A DNA stretch of 64,000 nucleotides from Microtetraspora niveoalba (GTDB taxonomy: Bacteria > Actinomycetota > Actinomycetes > Streptosporangiales > Streptosporangiaceae). The position numbers and the translations under genes are program-made. The notes beneath the pieces were generated by a model, which saw nothing but the letters and a program-made list of their open reading frames with translations, searched no databases and had not been told where the DNA came from. Positions within the stretch are counted from its first letter, which is position 1. Each line of letters begins with the position of its first letter. Of the stretch, positions 61,644 to 64,000 are shown in pieces. The stretch spans positions 1-64,000 of the forward strand of contig NZ_BBYM01000012.1 of the NCBI RefSeq assembly GCF_001570405.1, given 5' to 3'.

Positions 61644-62750
61644 TCAGATCCTGCCGATGACCTCGGCCGCGCCGGGGACGTCGTTGATCGAACGCTGCGA
61701 GGGGCCGACGTAGTTGGCGCTGGGGCGGACCAGCCTGCCCGTGCGCTTCTGCTCAAGGATGTGCGCGGCCCAGCCGGCGGTGCGCGCGCAGGTGAACATC
61801 GAGGTGAACATGTGCGACGGGACCTCGGCGAAGTCGAGGACGACCGCGGCCCAGTACTCCACGTTGGTGGCCAGCACCCGGTCGGGCTTGCGGGCGTGCA
61901 GCTCCTCCAGAGCGGCCTGCTCCAGAGCGGCGGCGACCTCGTAGCGCGGGGCGCCCAGCTCCTTGGCCGTACGGCGCAGCACCCGGGCGCGGGGGTCCTC
62001 GGCCCGGTAGACGCGGTGGCCGAAGCCCATGAGCCGCTGGCCCTTGTCCAGCTCCGCCTGGACGTACTTCTTGGCGTCGCCGACCTGCTCGACACCCTCG
62101 ATCATGTGCAGCACGCGGGCGGGGGCGCCCCCGTGCAGCGGGCCGGACATCGCGCCGACCGCGCCCGACAGGGCGGCGGCGACGTCGGCGCCGGTGGAGG
62201 CGATCACACGGGCGGTGAACGTGGAGGCGTTCATCCCGTGCTCGGCCGCCGAGGTCCAGTACGCGTCGATGGCCTTGACGTGCTTGGGGTCGGGCTCGCC
62301 CCGCCAACGGATCATGAAACGCTCGACGATGCTCTCGGCCTCGTCCACGCGCTTCTGGGGGACCATCGGCAGGCCGAGGCCGCGCGCGGACTGGGCCACG
62401 AACGACAGCGCGGTCACCGAGGCGCGGGCGAGGTCGTCGCGCGCCTGGGTGTCGTCGATGTCGAGAAGCGGGCGGAAGCCGTACGCGGGGGCGAGCATCG
62501 CGAGGGCGCTCTGCACGTCGACGCGGATGTCACCGGAGTGGACAGGAACGGGGTACGGCTCGGCCGGAGGCAGCCCCGGCTGGAACTCGTTGTCGACGAG
62601 CAGGCCCCAGACGTGCCCGTACGAGACACGGCCCACGAGTTCTTCGATGTCGACGCCCCGGTAGCGAAGGGCGCCCCCCTCTTTGTCCGGTTCCGCGATC
62701 TCCGTCTCGAAAGCCACCACACCTTCGAGTCCGGGTTTGAAGTCGGACAC
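61644..62750 (-). CDS. Citrate synthase (type II/CitA-like)
   Basis: The 368-residue enzyme condenses oxaloacetate and acetyl-CoA (or propionyl-CoA). It has the catalytic residues in SGPLHGGAPARV (His), MGFGHRVYRAEDPRA (His) and the Asp region before FAEVPSHMFTSMF. ALRYRGVDIEELV is typical of the short Gram-positive and methylcitrate-synthase-like enzymes. GTG at 62750 follows GGGAGG at 8 nt; the TTG upstream at 62780 is less likely. It is divergent from pdxH, as in Streptomyces. Confidence 0.92.
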   Translation of the reverse strand: MSDFKPGLEGVVAFETEIAEPDKEGGALRYRGVDIEELVGRVSYGHVWGLLVDNEFQPGLPPAEPYPVPVHSGDIRVDVQSALAMLAPAYGFRPLLDIDDTQARDDLARASVTALSFVAQSARGLGLPMVPQKRVDEAESIVERFMIRWRGEPDPKHVKAIDAYWTSAAEHGMNASTFTARVIASTGADVAAALSGAVGAMSGPLHGGAPARVLHMIEGVEQVGDAKKYVQAELDKGQRLMGFGHRVYRAEDPRARVLRRTAKELGAPRYEVAAALEQAALEELHARKPDRVLATNVEYWAAVVLDFAEVPSHMFTSMFTCARTAGWAAHILEQKRTGRLVRPSANYVGPSQRSINDVPGAAEVIGRI

Positions 62751-62920
62751 TTCGGCCGCCTCCCTCTCTTGTGAAGTCAAAAGCCTTGATGTCGAGATAC
62801 CGGCGGGTCAATTTAACCCGCAGGGTTCCAGTGGGTTCCCGCCGGTCCCTATGAAACGCCGTTGTCCCTGGTAGGGGGCAATGCGGGCGTCCTCTGTCAA
62901 GCGCGCAACAATACCGTTCC

Positions 62921-63565
62921 GTGGACACCGCTTCTCATCTGCCCGGGCTCCGGCACAGCTACGAGGGCGAACCCCTGCTCGAATCCGGCCTCCGCGACGA
63001 CCCGGTGGCCCAGTTCGCCGTGTGGTTCGCCGACGCCGTCGAGGCCGGGTTGCCCGAGCCCAACGCCATGATCGTGGCCACCAGCTCCGCCGGTGGCCGA
63101 CCGTCCGCGCGCACCGTTCTCCTCAAGGGCTTCGACGAGCGCGGCTTCGTCTTCTTCACCAACTACGAGTCCCGGAAGGGGCGCGACCTCGGCGAGAACC
63201 CGCGGGCCTGCCTGCTCTTCCCGTGGCATCCGATCCGCCGCCAGGTCCGCGTCGAGGGCCGGGTCGTACGGGTGTCCCGCGAGGACTCCGACGCCTACTT
63301 CCGCTCCCGCCCGTACGGCTCCCGCGTGGCGGCGTGGGCGTCGCGGCAGTCGGCGGTCGTACGGTCCCGTGAGGAACTGGACGAGAGGTTCGCGGCGCTG
63401 GCCGAGCGCTGGCCGGAGGACCCGCCGACACCGGACTTCTGGGGCGGTTTCCGGGTCATCCCCTCCGAAGTGGAGTTCTGGCAGGGGCAGACCGACCGGA
63501 TGCACGACCGGCTCCGCTACCGGCGGGCCGGCGCGACGTGGGTCCTGGAGCGTCTCGCGCCCTGA
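62921..63565 (+). CDS. pdxH: Pyridoxamine 5'-phosphate oxidase
   Basis: PdxH makes PLP from PNP/PMP with FMN. The 214-residue protein has SARTVLLKGFDERGFVFFTN (about 62-81), SRKGRDLGENP, RQVRVEGRV, SRPYGSRVAAWASRQS and the C-terminal FWQGQTDRMHDRLRY...W-LERLAP, all family hallmarks. It starts with GTG; there is no clear Shine-Dalgarno. Confidence 0.94.
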   Translation: MDTASHLPGLRHSYEGEPLLESGLRDDPVAQFAVWFADAVEAGLPEPNAMIVATSSAGGRPSARTVLLKGFDERGFVFFTNYESRKGRDLGENPRACLLFPWHPIRRQVRVEGRVVRVSREDSDAYFRSRPYGSRVAAWASRQSAVVRSREELDERFAALAERWPEDPPTPDFWGGFRVIPSEVEFWQGQTDRMHDRLRYRRAGATWVLERLAP

Positions 63566-63591
63566 CCGCGGCGGCCCGGCGGACCCGGCCG

Positions 63592-64000
63592 TCACGGCAG
63601 CGCGGCGGCGACCCGCAGATCGGAGAGGAAGCCGGCGTAGGCCGCGTCCCTGTCCGGCGCCCGCAGGATCGACGAGGGGTGCACGGTGGCGATGAAGAAA
63701 CCTCCCTCGGAGCGGGGGAGGGGGCGGCCCCGCTCCCTGCTCACCCGGAAGGCCGGGCCGAGCAGCGCGCGCCCGGCCGTCGCGCCCAGGATCACCGTCA
63801 CCTCCGGGTCCACCAGGCGCATCTCCGCGTCGAGCCACGGGTGGCACGCGTCGATCTCGGCCGCGGTCGGCTTCTGGTGGATCCTGCGCTTGCCGCGCGG
63901 CTGGAACTTGAAGTGCTTGACGGCGTTGGTCACGTAGACGGCGTCGCGGTCGATGCCCGCCTCCTCGAGCGCGCGGTCGAGCACGCGGCCGGCGGGCCCG
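63592..64000 (-). CDS. udgX: UdgX-type uracil-DNA glycosylase, N-terminus beyond the window edge
   Basis: About 135 C-terminal residues are visible. YVTNAVKHFKFQPRGKRRIH contains the KRRIH loop that distinguishes UdgX from family 4 UDGs. In UdgX the His of this loop forms a covalent bond with the DNA after uracil removal. VILGATAGRALLG and ATVHPSSILR (the usual HPS motif) follow. The N-terminal [4Fe-4S] cysteines and GEAPG motif are off the window. It is convergent with pdxH. Confidence 0.88.
   Translation of the reverse strand, partial: GPAGRVLDRALEEAGIDRDAVYVTNAVKHFKFQPRGKRRIHQKPTAAEIDACHPWLDAEMRLVDPEVTVILGATAGRALLGPAFRVSRERGRPLPRSEGGFFIATVHPSSILRAPDRDAAYAGFLSDLRVAAALP

Overview
The window is GC-rich DNA (roughly 70% by eye) from a filamentous actinomycete. 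GTG starts are common, and many genes have a TANNNT hexamer 6-8 nt before the start codon, as in leaderless transcripts. The gene set (mshA for mycothiol, murT/gatD, carD, senX3/regX3/phoU, Nur, DUF2637, DUF2516) and its order match the conserved actinobacterial chromosome core. The overall style suggests Streptosporangiales, but the genus cannot be fixed from this sequence alone.

Layout. 0-7.7 kb: three leftward genes, two of them membrane-anchored exported proteins, face two rightward genes: a membrane protein that looks like a degenerate HerA/TraG-type ATPase, and a large intact HerA-like ATPase. This is the best candidate here for an undescribed system. 7.7-17.5 kb: YjdF-like protein, MurT-GatD lipid II amidation pair, DsrE protein, nitrobindin-like protein, a 2-hydroxyacid dehydrogenase homologue with altered catalytic residues, a densely folded non-coding segment (possible structured RNA), the Nur metalloregulator, YgfZ, a BTRD-repeat secreted protein, D-aminoacyl-tRNA deacylase and an asparaginase. 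17.5-31.7 kb: DUF2207 protein, CorA, SGNH lipoprotein, the XRE/HbhA-like/DUF2516 trio, BlaI-M56 peptidase pair, macro-domain protein, methyltransferase, SDR, MshA, YbjN protein, Gpm, PhoU, and SenX3-RegX3 with a PHO box of three exact 11-nt units. 31.9-39 kb: repeat-tailed lipoprotein, CarD-IspF, two GlsB paralogues, DUF2637 protein, PPOX enzyme, CysS, RlmB.

39.1-49.2 kb is accessory. It starts at tRNA-Thr(TGT). A 41-nt copy of the tRNA 3' half recurs 2,079 bp downstream and brackets a small island that has lost its integrase. The island holds transposase scars, a second tRNA-like 3' fragment, a VOC protein and a DUF7660-like protein. Beyond it lie a DUF2306/TetR divergent pair with three operator palindromes, a DHFR-like reductase, small enzymes, a lectin-like secreted protein, GrpB, and broken LacI and MerR regulators.

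49.2-64 kb returns to more typical content: a family 2 glycosyltransferase, a CbiM(N)-CbiQ-CbiO cobalt/nickel ECF transporter, a STAS protein, an SDR/enoyl-CoA hydratase pair, rhomboid, a YqhA-like protein, SerC, a 909-aa chimeric membrane protein with a periplasmic-binding-protein type 1 domain, citrate synthase, PdxH, and a UdgX-type uracil-DNA glycosylase cut by the right edge. Strong palindromic terminators separate most convergent genes.
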